IMG/VR virus record: IMGVR_UViG_3300032157_000032 | Span: 1-38,566 of that record | Strand: one strand, 5' to 3' | DNA from: a virus | DNA length: 38,566 nucleotides | In this document: piece after piece, positions 8,942 through 16,531 of the stretch | Layout of the letters: every line of letters starts with the position of its first letter | Position numbering within the stretch: the first letter of the stretch is position 1 | The notes under the pieces: model-generated | What the model was told of the DNA's origin: nothing | The model's input: the letters and a program-made list of their open reading frames with translations, nothing else | The model's database searches: none | Position numbers and translations under genes: made by a program

Positions 8942-8963
8942 GGGGGCCCTGTTAGGGGCCCCC
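8942..8963 (-). terminator. Strong hairpin between capsid and portal genes (possible attenuator)
   Basis: A perfect 8-bp inverted repeat GGGGGCCC / GGGCCCCC with a 6-nt loop lies in the 78-base gap after the capsid stop. It lacks a clean T tract, so it is more likely a partial terminator or RNA-stability element that keeps portal below capsid levels than a full stop. Function is inferred. Confidence 0.5.
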
Positions 8964-8989
8964 ATGCCATACACTGGCCGTGCCGCTTA

Positions 8990-10420
8990 TTAGGCGGTCG
9001 CCGCCACGCCGTCGTAGCTGGCGGTGTGGACACGCGCCGTCACGATGGTGGAGGTGCGGCGATACTGCCAGTTGACATCCCGGATGGCCTTGATCGCCAC
9101 CATGTCCGTCTGGAACATGGAGACCATGCTCGCCGACTGGGCCGTGGGGGTGACACCCTCGCCGGTCGGCGAGTCGTCGGCCTCGATGGTGGCATCTTCC
9201 GACAGGGCCACACTGATGCCGCTATCGTCGATCACCCACACATCGCTGGGCTTGATCAGGAGCAAGTTACCAGACGCCACGTTGTCCCCGGTCACGTAGG
9301 GCAGACCGTTGAGTACGCCACCGTTCATGGTCACCTGTCCGCGGAATGCCGGCTGGCCATCCAGCGGACTGAGGAGGTGCGCAATCTGGTTTGCCAGGGT
9401 GCGATTGGAGACATACTTCAGGTCTCCATCCGCGTTGAGCCCGGCCACCAGGACGCCCGTGAGGTACGCGAGGTCCGTGTACAGGTTTTCCAGGGAACCA
9501 CCCGCCGACGCCTGACCGGTGATGCCGTTCAAGAGACCGGCCGGGGCGATGTTGTTGGACGCCGCCGTGGCCGAAAAGGCCAGCGTGTCCACCGCCTTGG
9601 AGAGGGCCTTGACCAGTCCGTCACGGAACAGCATTTCCGCGGCCGGGGCACTGCGCTCGATCAGGTCGCGCGACAGGTACGTGAGACCGGCCGCCTTGAG
9701 GCGGGAGAGGTCCACTGAACTGTAGCTGCCGATGGACACCGGAATAGGGCGCTTCTCACCGACGAACCCGCCACCAAAGGCGCCATCCTGTCCCTTGATG
9801 CGAACATCAGCCGGGACGCGGCGGAAACCCATTTGGTCAAACAGGGTCTTGCCGTGCAGGTACTCGATGAAGTCCCCCGTGTACTCCGCGTCCAAGGCCC
9901 GCAGTTCCGCACCGGCTTCACCGGAGAGGATGGCGCCACCCTCGACACCAGCAGCCAGACGGCGGGTGTGGGCCGCGGCGAGCTGGGCCAGCTCGGGACG
10001 GTTGGGGTACAGCGAAGCCATGAGACCGGCCACGTTGAGTACTTCGCCACGCTTGAGGGCCAGACCCGCACGGAGGCGGGCGAGCTGGAGGCGGGCAAAC
10101 GACTGTCCTGGGAAGGCATCGCCGTTGCGCTGCTCGCGTGTGGTACGGAGGACGGTCGGGGCCGCCGGGATGGCCACCGGGGCGACGCCACGGGGGCGGG
10201 CCGGCTCGGCCTGGGCTGCGGCCTGGGCCGCGACACGGGCCGCCTGACGCTCCAGGACACCCTGGGTTTCGTTCAGGGCCGCATCCTCGCCTTCCAGCGT
10301 GGTAATCTCGTTGACTTCCTCGGTCGTGAGGGTGCGCGATTCGGTCTCGACGATGCCGGCCAGGGCGGCCAGACGCTCCGCGATGGCCTTCCGGCGCGCA
10401 ATGATTGCTTGCAGGTTCAT
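8990..10420 (-). CDS. Major capsid protein (HK97 fold)
   Basis: 476 aa from ATG 10420, which has an AGGA ribosome site just upstream and follows the protease gene by 25 bases. The first 120 residues are a helical, Ala/Glu-rich coiled coil (RRKAIAERLAALAGIVETES, later VLERQAARVAAQAAAQAEPA). This is the usual delta or scaffold domain removed by the prohead protease. The rest has HK97 capsid features: the E-loop/P-domain region around GFVGEKRPIPVSIGSYSSVDLSRLKAAGLTYLSRDLIERS, and the C-terminal DMVAIKAIRDVNWQYRRTSTIV segment. The cleavage site is not determined. Confidence 0.9.
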   Translation of the reverse strand: MNLQAIIARRKAIAERLAALAGIVETESRTLTTEEVNEITTLEGEDAALNETQGVLERQAARVAAQAAAQAEPARPRGVAPVAIPAAPTVLRTTREQRNGDAFPGQSFARLQLARLRAGLALKRGEVLNVAGLMASLYPNRPELAQLAAAHTRRLAAGVEGGAILSGEAGAELRALDAEYTGDFIEYLHGKTLFDQMGFRRVPADVRIKGQDGAFGGGFVGEKRPIPVSIGSYSSVDLSRLKAAGLTYLSRDLIERSAPAAEMLFRDGLVKALSKAVDTLAFSATAASNNIAPAGLLNGITGQASAGGSLENLYTDLAYLTGVLVAGLNADGDLKYVSNRTLANQIAHLLSPLDGQPAFRGQVTMNGGVLNGLPYVTGDNVASGNLLLIKPSDVWVIDDSGISVALSEDATIEADDSPTGEGVTPTAQSASMVSMFQTDMVAIKAIRDVNWQYRRTSTIVTARVHTASYDGVAATA

Positions 10421-10445
10421 AGGTCCTCGATGTGTTGATGGATGA

Positions 10446-11333
10446 TTAGCGGGGGATGCGAAAGGCGCCGGGCCGGTTGCTGACGCGCACTGACGGCGCC
10501 AGGACTTTCGCGCCCGCAGGATCACGCACGACCGGCTGCGGGGTTGGGGCCGGCTCGGGGAGCGTGGGCTCCTCGGTTTCCAGCTCCAGAGATTTGGGGA
10601 GGGGGACGCCCGTCAGGGCGGCCACGGTGCGCCGGGCGTCCAGGAGGGCCTTGGCCTTCTCCTTGTCCAGCGGCGCGGACTTCTCGTATACGTCGGCGAA
10701 TCCCAGGGAGACCGCTTGGTCGCCGGTCCACCACGTACCATCCGCCCCGTCCGTGCCATCCAGGGCCTTGGTCCAGGAGTCACGGGGGAACGCCTCTCCC
10801 GTCTTGCCGTGGTAGATGTCCAGCATGGCCTCCCGCAGGGTGTCCAGGACACCGGCCTCCGCACGCAAGGCGCGGGCGTTGCCACAGACACATGACCAGG
10901 GGTTATGAAGCATGACCGTAGTACCGGGCTTCATGGTCACGTGGGGGCTGGCTGCCGCGACCACTGACGCAATGGACGCGGCCACCCCGTCAATGACCAC
11001 CGGGAGTTTGGCGTCCGCGACGCGGGCCGCGATGGCGACGCCCACCGTTACGTCCCCGCCGTTGCTATTGATCCGCAGGACCGCGCGGTATCCCTTCGGG
11101 ATGCGGTCCAGGGCGCGGGCAAAGCCCACATCCGACACTCCCATGCCCAGCCATTCGCAATACATCTGCGGCATGATGTCAGCATAAAGGCGAACCTCCG
11201 CGTGCTCCTCCTCCTCGTACAGCACCACCTCCGGCTCCCCGTAGGTCTGTGGGGTGGCCTCTTGTAGGGCCTTCTGTACGAAACCAAAGGCCCTGTGCAT
11301 GTAGTTGAAAAAGGCGGTGCGGGCGGCATTCAT
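10446..11333 (-). CDS. Prohead protease, ClpP-like serine peptidase
   Basis: 295 aa from ATG 11333 (ATGA overlap with terminase). The ClpP/S14-type core is clear: INSNGGDV (oxyanion loop), PVVIDGVAASIAS with nucleophile Ser120, and VMLHNPWS with His143. The protease would mature the capsid by removing the delta domain of the next gene product. The C-terminal 80 residues are Pro/Glu-rich and could act as a scaffold-like or capsid-targeting tail. Order terminase-protease-capsid is standard, but here the portal is missing from between terminase and protease. Confidence 0.9.
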   Translation of the reverse strand: MNAARTAFFNYMHRAFGFVQKALQEATPQTYGEPEVVLYEEEEHAEVRLYADIMPQMYCEWLGMGVSDVGFARALDRIPKGYRAVLRINSNGGDVTVGVAIAARVADAKLPVVIDGVAASIASVVAAASPHVTMKPGTTVMLHNPWSCVCGNARALRAEAGVLDTLREAMLDIYHGKTGEAFPRDSWTKALDGTDGADGTWWTGDQAVSLGFADVYEKSAPLDKEKAKALLDARRTVAALTGVPLPKSLELETEEPTLPEPAPTPQPVVRDPAGAKVLAPSVRVSNRPGAFRIPR

Positions 11334-12970
11334 ATCAGTTGAATCTCCAAGGATGTAGGAGGAGTCCGACGCGAGTTTAACCATGCGCCGACTGCAATAG
11401 CAACGGCCACGAAGGCATCTATCCGGGCCCTGGGGTGTTTCTTGGCCATGGTGCGCGCGTTGTCGGGACCCTGGGCCACCACATTACCTGCACACATGTT
11501 CAGCACCGGGTTATTTGGGTGCCAGAAGCCACCACCCAGGATGCGGGTCTCCATTTCCCTCAGGATGGGCGTGATAGACGCGGAGCCCATGCCGATAGGG
11601 AGCCAGTAGTTTTCTAGGGTGGGCTTGGCCATGCCGGCCTCGCGGAGGCAATCCTGGAAATGGGCCCAGCCCCAACGGTCGAAGCCTGCCTTGGCCACGG
11701 TGCGCTCCTGCCATAGCCGGCGCACGTAGGTGGCCACCGTGGGGTAGTCGATTGCCTTACCGGGGACGGCTTGGAGGTGCCCCTGTCGCACCCACGTGTC
11801 ATATGGGACCTTATCACGGAGAGACCGCTCCCCAAGGCCGTGCTGGGGAAGCCACGCTTGCGCCCACAGGTTGAGGATGCCCGGCTCCTCCTTGGTTTCC
11901 CAGCACGCCCCCAAGGCCGTCAGGTCCCCCACGCTGGACAGGTCCAGCCCCAGGTAGATGGGCACGCCCTTGGGTGGTAGGGCCAGTCCCGGCTTGGCCC
12001 GGATGTTCCACAGGGGCCGCGAGACAAACAGCGCCGACTGCTCCACCCGCTGATTTAGCGTCAGGTTGCGGTAGGTGGGCTCAAATGACGGGAGCCGCCG
12101 GGCCTTTAGTGCGTCCTTCCGCAACTCCTCCAAGTTGCACAGGACACCCGCCTCCGGGTTGGCCGCGTACAGGGCCGCGTCGCTGAATGGATATGCCGGG
12201 TCCGGCGGGGTGGCCCACGCCTCCGGGGGCTTGCCCAGCTCGGGGACGCCCTCCTCCCTCTCCTTGCTGGCCACCGACAGGAACAGGATAACGTCCTCAT
12301 CGTCAGGGCGGCGCAGGGCGTCATCTATCAGCAGGGAGAATAGGTCGCCGTCATTCGCGGCCTGGGTGCTGATCCACACCGACAAGGGGCTTGTGTGCGC
12401 CTTCATGCCGGTCTCGATGGCGTCTATCAGTTTGTCCGTGGGGCCCTCGATGGCGCCCACCTCATCATGCACGGCCACCGCCGGGGACCCGCCTAGTTTG
12501 GTTTTAGCGTCCCGGGACAGCGCGGTGTAGCGGGTGCCCAGCTCCTGGACCGCGTATTCCTTGCGGTGCTCGCGCAGCTCCACCACCGCGGACAACGTGG
12601 GACTGGCCTCAATGCTGTTCGCGCAGTAGTGGTAGGTGATGGCCGCCTGATCCTTGACGCGGGCGGTGGTCACCACTTGTTGGTACTTGCGCGCCTCGGG
12701 GCCGATTGTGTGTAACTGCACAATCATGGACGCCTTGGCCGTCTTGGCATTCTTGCGCCCTTCACTGCAAATGAAGTGGCGGGGTAGCCGGTCCTCCCAC
12801 TGGTACAGGCAACGGAACTGGGCCTTTTGATAGTCGGTTAGCCGGAGGGGCTGTCCGGCCTTGGGGCCGTCCGGGATGTAGCAGTGCCGCTCCAGCCACC
12901 GGATATTGCGCCGGGCCCGCTTACTCCACGGTGGCAGGGGCCGGGCGCCGGGGGCGTTACCGTATATCAA
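11330..12970 (-). CDS. Terminase large subunit
   Basis: 546 aa packaging motor. The ATPase has a variant Walker A SEGRKNAKT (residues 69-77), of the RKN[GA]K[TS] type found in the HK97/Terminase_1 group, and Walker B AVAVHDE ending at Asp169-Glu170. The RNase H-like nuclease starts at YLGLDLSSVGDLTALG (first catalytic Asp) and ends near KHPRARIDAFVAVAIAVG (late Asp). Coupled to both neighbours by ATGA overlaps. The P27-type small subunit next to this group suggests packaging that cuts at a cos site, though no cos site was located. Confidence 0.93.
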   Translation of the reverse strand: MIYGNAPGARPLPPWSKRARRNIRWLERHCYIPDGPKAGQPLRLTDYQKAQFRCLYQWEDRLPRHFICSEGRKNAKTAKASMIVQLHTIGPEARKYQQVVTTARVKDQAAITYHYCANSIEASPTLSAVVELREHRKEYAVQELGTRYTALSRDAKTKLGGSPAVAVHDEVGAIEGPTDKLIDAIETGMKAHTSPLSVWISTQAANDGDLFSLLIDDALRRPDDEDVILFLSVASKEREEGVPELGKPPEAWATPPDPAYPFSDAALYAANPEAGVLCNLEELRKDALKARRLPSFEPTYRNLTLNQRVEQSALFVSRPLWNIRAKPGLALPPKGVPIYLGLDLSSVGDLTALGACWETKEEPGILNLWAQAWLPQHGLGERSLRDKVPYDTWVRQGHLQAVPGKAIDYPTVATYVRRLWQERTVAKAGFDRWGWAHFQDCLREAGMAKPTLENYWLPIGMGSASITPILREMETRILGGGFWHPNNPVLNMCAGNVVAQGPDNARTMAKKHPRARIDAFVAVAIAVGAWLNSRRTPPTSLEIQLI

Positions 12971-13371
12971 GCGGTGTCTCCGTCATCCTGGGGGAAGTCC
13001 TCCCACGGGGCTAGGGGTCGGTCCTTCGCCTCACTCCGGTCCTGCCGTGACTGCGGGGTCAGGCGGAGACGGGTCATTAACATGGCGACGTTACGCACCT
13101 CCGCGCCTATCGCCACGTCATAGGCCGTGATGTCCTTAGGCCCGGAGTCCGGGTCGGCGATGGCCACCTCACGCTTGTTGTACAGGACCCGGAGGTAACA
13201 CGCACTCACGACGTAGGCGTGTAGTAGGGGCTCCATCCCGGGGACCAACCAGGAGGCGGACTGTGCCTCTATCGTTTCGTCCCAAAGCTGGGACTGGGCC
13301 TTGGTCAGGGTGGTGGGCTTTACTAGGGCTCGCCGTGCTTTGTGATTCTTGCCCTTCCGTCCCTGCGCCAT
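12967..13371 (-). CDS. Terminase small subunit (P27-like)
   Basis: 134 aa immediately before the large subunit with an ATGA overlap. Basic N-terminus (AQGRKGKNHKARRALVKP), then helices WDETIEAQSASWLVPGMEPLLHAYVVSACYLRVL with the P27-type pattern, and a Pro/Asp-rich tail (RPLAPWEDFPQDDGDTA) common in this family. It would bind the packaging start site. Confidence 0.8.
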   Translation of the reverse strand: MAQGRKGKNHKARRALVKPTTLTKAQSQLWDETIEAQSASWLVPGMEPLLHAYVVSACYLRVLYNKREVAIADPDSGPKDITAYDVAIGAEVRNVAMLMTRLRLTPQSRQDRSEAKDRPLAPWEDFPQDDGDTA

Positions 13372-13610
13372 GCCGTCTCCGCCTTAGTTGGGTGGTGGGC
13401 ATGGACCTTAGCATAAACCGCACGGGAGGGAACCCTGTCATAGTCCCGCGTGGTGGGCCCCTGCCAGACGGCGGAGCCGGGGGTACTCACATAATGGACA
13501 AATTCCTCACAGGCCAAGAGCCGGGAGGCACACCGTTTGGCATGGAGGCAAGGGGAGCACGGACTCCCCTCCTCCATGATGGACACCGCGGTACCTCGGG
13601 GACGGCTCAC
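13323..13610 (-). CDS. Small Cys-motif protein of unknown function upstream of terminase
   Basis: 95 aa from GTG 13610, which forms a GTGA overlap with a 26-aa gene; an internal ATG at 13577 is the alternative start. It overlaps the small terminase start by 49 bases. The pattern CSPCLHAKRCASRLLACEEF followed by RVPSRAVYAKV resembles short proteins found next to terminase genes in other proteobacterial phages, with four Cys that could bind zinc. No function is known to me. Confidence 0.6.
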   Translation of the reverse strand: MSRPRGTAVSIMEEGSPCSPCLHAKRCASRLLACEEFVHYVSTPGSAVWQGPTTRDYDRVPSRAVYAKVHAHHPTKAETAWRRDGRARITKHGEP

Positions 13611-13687
13611 AGGCGATGACGGCGGGCATTATCCAGCCGGTCCCATTCGCGGAGCATGTCCTCCACGGCATTGCGATAGGCGCTCAC
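13607..13687 (-). CDS. 26-aa micro-ORF, translationally coupled on both sides
   Basis: Starts at GTG 13687 in a GTGA overlap with the preceding gene and stops at 13607 in a GTGA overlap with the following gene. The peptide (MSAYRNAVEDMLREWDRLDN plus RRHRL-type basic end) is a single amphipathic helix. The same coupling on both ends as in the rest of this operon is the main reason to believe it. Function unknown. Confidence 0.5.
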   Translation of the reverse strand: MSAYRNAVEDMLREWDRLDNARRHRL

Positions 13688-14016
13688 GACAGCCAAGCGA
13701 ACACCGCGGCCAGGACCAGCGACACCGGGACCATGCGCAGGCCCACCCACACCAGGACTCCATCCTGGGCCGCCGGGTTGAACATTTCATGGTTGGTCAT
13801 CTTCGTCTCCCTGGGGTCCGACATTGGCCCCGTGTTGTAGAGAGTATCGGCTATCTGGGCCCTTACTTGAGTGATGGCCGTCACAGTTTTGTCCCCTGAC
13901 TGGCGCCTATCGGTTGCCGCCAGACGCCCCTCCAAGACGCACAGCTCACACCGGCACGGCGGGCGGTCGGCGAGGCCCGCGGTACACCGGAGGATACCAA
14001 ACTCCGCCCGGCTCAT
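13684..14016 (-). CDS. Unknown protein with Cys-rich N-terminus and C-terminal membrane helix
   Basis: 110 aa from ATG 14016 (ATGA overlap). The N-terminal half has a CRCELC motif, and the last 25 residues (VLVWVGLRMVPVSLVLAAVF) look like one membrane span. Inside the gene, ATG 13800 has a better ribosome site (AGGGAG, good spacing) and would give a 38-aa protein, MTNHEMFNPAAQDG plus the membrane helix. Two nested products, or a fused pair, are both possible. Function unknown. Confidence 0.55.
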   Translation of the reverse strand: MSRAEFGILRCTAGLADRPPCRCELCVLEGRLAATDRRQSGDKTVTAITQVRAQIADTLYNTGPMSDPRETKMTNHEMFNPAAQDGVLVWVGLRMVPVSLVLAAVFAWLS

Positions 14017-14291
14017 CCCTCACCCCCGGCCCGCTTGAGGGCGGCGTTGCCGCAGTCGAAATTGGTATCGGCGCAGTAGTCGAACCCTGGTTCGCCAGCG
14101 CGCTCGCCATAGTCAACGTCGCCGCATGATTCGCATTCGTGAACCGCCTGCGAATTTCCGCAGCCTTCGCCGAACGGACACGCACGGCCACCGATGGACT
14201 TCCAGTTGTGGCCGAGCACTGCGCACTGATGCTCGCCACCGGCCAGCACTACCGCCTCGGCCAAGAGCCGGTTCAGCGACTGCGCGCTCAT
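14013..14291 (-). CDS. Small zinc-ribbon-like protein
   Basis: 92 aa. Contains HQCAVLGHNWKSIGGRACPFG..CGNSQAVHECESCGDVDYG, with several CxxC/CxxxC pairs and a Cys near the end, suggesting one or two zinc sites. Linked by ATGA overlaps to both neighbours. Base use here (14.0-14.9 kb) has more CG/GCG steps and fewer GG/CC runs than the rest of the genome, hinting at separate origin. Function unknown. Confidence 0.6.
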   Translation of the reverse strand: MSAQSLNRLLAEAVVLAGGEHQCAVLGHNWKSIGGRACPFGEGCGNSQAVHECESCGDVDYGERAGEPGFDYCADTNFDCGNAALKRAGGEG

Positions 14292-14665
14292 TCCCGCCCC
14301 TTCGCGTTGAGGGCGGCGTCATTTGCCACTTCGTCATGCAACCATTCGGAAGGGTCATAGCCGAACGCATCACAAAGAACCTGGATCCTGTGGACGTGAT
14401 GCGCGATGAGTGCAACTGCGTCATCGTGGCCAATACCTTGCTCGTCGATTGCCGAAAGCGCGGCGACTTGCTTCGCCAACCCCCTCTCCCGCTCTTTGGC
14501 GCGGGCGAGGTCGGAGGCGATGACGATCATGTATTGCTCTATCTCGGTGATCGCGTCTCTATGCGACGAGAAGCGACTGACGCGGCGAAGCTCCGAAAGA
14601 TTGTCGAACAGCACACGCACGTTGAAATTGTCCAATCGCCGCGCCTTCTCGGTGTTCGTGCTCAT
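14288..14665 (-). CDS. Unknown helical protein
   Basis: 125 aa from ATG 14665, chosen for its ATGA overlap. Mostly helical with a likely coiled coil (TEIEQYMIVIASDLARAKERERGLAKQVAAL). The start MSTNTEKARR is nearly the same as the start of the next upstream gene (MSTDTEKAQQ), at DNA level too, so the two starts are a small local duplication. No function recognised. Confidence 0.55.
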   Translation of the reverse strand: MSTNTEKARRLDNFNVRVLFDNLSELRRVSRFSSHRDAITEIEQYMIVIASDLARAKERERGLAKQVAALSAIDEQGIGHDDAVALIAHHVHRIQVLCDAFGYDPSEWLHDEVANDAALNAKGRE

Positions 14666-14889
14666 GGCTGGCTCCGTGCGGCGCATTTACACGCCTCGAT
14701 ACTTTCGGACCATGTTCCGGCGAATCGCGGCGCAACGGTGCAGCCTGCCGCAAGCCATCTGCCTAACAACCGGCTCATGTCAGAACGCTCGGTACGTTCA
14801 GAGTCCATGGCACCTACGACCGCGCCACAGCGACAAGTTGCGACGAACCCAGTGGGCGGCTGCTGCGCCTTCTCGGTGTCCGTGCTCAT
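14662..14889 (-). CDS. Unknown small Cys-containing protein
   Basis: 75 aa from ATG 14889 (ATGA overlap). Contains TCRCGAVVGAMDSE near the N-terminus and ACKCAARSQP at the C-terminus, which together could form one zinc site. Shares its first ten residues with the following gene apart from three changes. Function unknown. Confidence 0.5.
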   Translation of the reverse strand: MSTDTEKAQQPPTGFVATCRCGAVVGAMDSERTERSDMSRLLGRWLAAGCTVAPRFAGTWSESIEACKCAARSQP

Positions 14890-15086
14890 GCGGTGCCCCT
14901 TTCCGCCGGAACCACCCCGGCACAATGGAACGTCACCGCCGTCTCCCGTATGGCGGCCTCTATATCCTTGGGGCTCGCGTTGGGGAACACGTCCCGCAGG
15001 AGGAGCGCGGTGGCGATTGGGTCCGGGTCCTGTCCCAAGCGGGACAGGGCGGCGTGGAACAGCGGGGATTTTGCGCGCAGGATCAT
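14886..15086 (-). CDS. Unknown small protein
   Basis: 66 aa from ATG 15086, with GAGGGAG about 12 bases upstream; the longer frame to 15260 reads as antisense of the next gene. The sequence (SPLFHAALSRLGQDPDPIATALLLRDVFPNASPKDIEAAIRETAV) is helical with a motif like a small HEAT/UBA-type bundle. No function recognised. Ends in an ATGA overlap. Confidence 0.5.
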   Translation of the reverse strand: MILRAKSPLFHAALSRLGQDPDPIATALLLRDVFPNASPKDIEAAIRETAVTFHCAGVVPAERGTA

Positions 15087-15138
15087 TGGCTGGTTACTCC
15101 CTCGGGGGCCGCGGGCGCCCCCGTTTATTGGTGTGGGG

Positions 15139-15408
15139 TTAGGCGCCGCGCCGGGCGTGGAGGGTGGCCACGATGTCCAGGACCTCCCGATGGCCGCCGT
15201 TGATGGGCTCGGCCGTATGCTGGCACTCGGGGTACAGCTTGGCAGCGGCAGCGAGCGCACCAGCCACGAGGTCTGGACGGCCCACCCAGTTGCACACCAG
15301 CTGTCCGGCGTCCCAGGTGCGTATGATTACGTGGGTGTAGGTGCGGGCCGTCTGGCGGGTGTGGACCACGCCGTCCGCGGTCTGGTGCTTAATGATTGGC
15401 TTGGGCAT
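15139..15408 (-). CDS. Unknown small protein
   Basis: 89 aa with a GGAG ribosome site upstream of ATG 15408. Starts MPKPIIKHQTADGVVHTRQT, has a strand-helix layout (YTHVIIRTW ... DLVAGALAAAAKLY) and no known motif. Second gene of the leftward operon. Confidence 0.55.
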   Translation of the reverse strand: MPKPIIKHQTADGVVHTRQTARTYTHVIIRTWDAGQLVCNWVGRPDLVAGALAAAAKLYPECQHTAEPINGGHREVLDIVATLHARRGA

Positions 15409-15421
15409 GTGCGTTGCTCCC

Positions 15422-15589
15422 TTACTTGGTGATGGGCTCCACGCGGAATGCTGCGCGGGTCAGTTTGCCGTTGGACATCGCCACCAGACGCCCCACCATC
15501 CGCTTGGCCGCGGCTTCCGTCTTGTGCTCGGAGCACAGACCGCCCGTCTGGGTGTTGACTACTCGGTAGCTGTATTTCGTGGTGTCCAT
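15422..15589 (-). CDS. Unknown 55-aa protein, first gene of the leftward operon
   Basis: ATG 15589 to TAA 15422. A beta-alpha-beta type layout: YSYRVVNTQTGGLCSEHKTE, then a basic helix, then KLTRAAFRVEPITK. It aligns along its length with the 58-aa protein at 19051-19227, so the two are probably distant paralogs. A TATACT hexamer lies only eight bases before the ATG, and there is no good ribosome site, so a leaderless transcript is possible. Function unknown. Confidence 0.55.
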   Translation of the reverse strand: MDTTKYSYRVVNTQTGGLCSEHKTEAAAKRMVGRLVAMSNGKLTRAAFRVEPITK

Positions 15590-15594
15590 GGGTA

Positions 15595-15606
15595 GGTAGT
15601 ATACAC
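15595..15606 (-). promoter_or_regulatory. Possible -10 region for the leftward operon
   Basis: On the minus strand TATACT, preceded by TG, ends eight bases before ATG 15589. No clear -35 hexamer is seen 16-18 bases upstream. If used, transcription would start at about the ATG. Weak evidence. Confidence 0.25.
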
Positions 15607-15671
15607 CGACTTACTGACTTGTGTGTGACACGTCTCCCACTTCCCACACTACCGGGGCCCTCCTGGGGGCA

Positions 15672-15681
15672 CGTCACACTT
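15672..15681. promoter_or_regulatory. CGTCACACTT motif, copy 1
   Basis: This 10-bp word lies upstream of the leftward operon and recurs exactly at 19271-19280 upstream of the integrase operon. Its core TCACACTT matches one arm of the palindrome at 16888-16907. It may be a half site for the same regulator. Confidence 0.35.
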
Positions 15682-15694
15682 CGGGATGCGGCGT

Positions 15695-15725
15695 TGTCCT
15701 ACAAAACATAATGGCCTGTCCTACA
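15695..15725. repeat. Paired 9-bp direct repeats TGTCCTACA, 22 bp apart
   Basis: TGTCCTACA occurs at 15695-15703 and 15717-15725, about two helical turns apart, between the divergent genes at 15589 and 15783. A third copy is at 17137-17145. The spacing fits two sites on the same DNA face and suggests an operator for a phage regulator or integrase/initiator arm sites. Confidence 0.4.
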
Positions 15726-15782
15726 TACCCCTAGAAACCGCGGGGGCATAATACCGGCGTACTCACCAGGAGGACGATAAGG

Positions 15783-16100
15783 ATGGACCACCAGACACAG
15801 GCCCCGCCGCGGGTCAAGCAAGATTTTTCCGTAGGTAACACGGTCACCATCGGAGGGGCCAAGTACCGGGTGACCGGTCACAAGCCGGCCCCACGCAAGG
15901 GGGAGGCGGCCATAGTGGAGCTGGTCACCCATGACCTAGCCCGGCGCTATGAGTGGCAGCCCTTCCGGGGACTGCGGGTGATCGGTGCCCCACCCAAGCG
16001 TATCCGCAAGCGAAGGGGTAAGGCCCGGGAGGCCACCACTCCCCAAGTGGTGCGGGTGTCCCTGTGGAGCCGGATGGTCCGGGCCCTGCGGAGGCACTAA
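15783..16100 (+). CDS. Lone plus-strand gene, small basic protein of unknown function
   Basis: 105 aa with a strong AGGAGG ribosome site nine bases before ATG. It is the only believable plus-strand gene. Residues 15-60 look like a small beta barrel (FSVGNTVTIGGAKYRVTGHK ... AAIVELVTHD), of the SH3/KOW-like kind. The C-terminal 40 residues are strongly basic (PPKRIRKRRGKAREA, then a helix ending VRALRRH), consistent with nucleic acid binding. It lies between the start of the leftward operon and the repeat-rich region, the usual place for an early regulator. No helix-turn-helix is visible. A regulatory role is inferred only from position and charge. Confidence 0.65.
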   Translation: MDHQTQAPPRVKQDFSVGNTVTIGGAKYRVTGHKPAPRKGEAAIVELVTHDLARRYEWQPFRGLRVIGAPPKRIRKRRGKAREATTPQVVRVSLWSRMVRALRRH

Positions 16101-16105
16101 GGAGG

Positions 16106-16179
16106 GAGTGGTCCCCGGGGCTCACCAGGGCGCCGGCCAGGGAGGAGGTACCGTCGCCAATCCTCCCCGGGGACCACTC
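16106..16179. repeat. 15-bp perfect inverted repeat with 44-bp spacer
   Basis: GAGTGGTCCCCGGGG at 16106-16120 pairs with CCCCGGGGACCACTC at 16165-16179, starting six bases after the stop of the plus-strand gene. Each arm contains the self-complementary CCCCGGGG. It may be a long stem-loop ending plus-strand transcription, a replication stem or a paired protein site; there is no T tract. Confidence 0.6.
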
Positions 16180-16236
16180 GGGTGTATCCTGCCCCAGGAC
16201 CCAAGGTCCCCGCAAGGGACCACACAGGGGCCAGGG

Positions 16237-16426
16237 CACACTCCCGGATGCCTGTCAAGACCCTCCCCTGATTGGACAATAACAGGCCGTTTATAGGCGG
16301 ACTTCGGGCCCTACCCAAGGGCAAGGTAGCGGGGTACTCCTGCGCCCGGCCTGGGGCTCCTCCGTGGCGTATACGGGCCCCCTGTTATGGTGCATGGCGG
16401 AGGCACACCTGGGACCAGGAGTCAAG
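16237..16426. repeat. Imperfect direct duplication, unit 1
   Basis: Aligns with 16532-16721 at a constant overall offset of about 295 bp. Conserved blocks in order: a CTTGACAGG-N9-GTGTG motif at the left edge (minus strand), CCCTACCC.AGG.CA.GGTA, CTGCGCC, CTCCGTG followed by TATACG, and a second CTTGAC motif at the right edge. Distances between the two edge motifs are exactly 167 bp in both units. Confidence 0.6.
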
Positions 16427-16531
16427 CCCTGTTTCGGTGCAGCGATTACCGCGGGGTGGGTCACAGAATTCCCGGGTGGTCCCCGGCGGGGCCTTGACAG
16501 GGAGCCCGGGGTGTGGGTCCCACAGGTGGCC

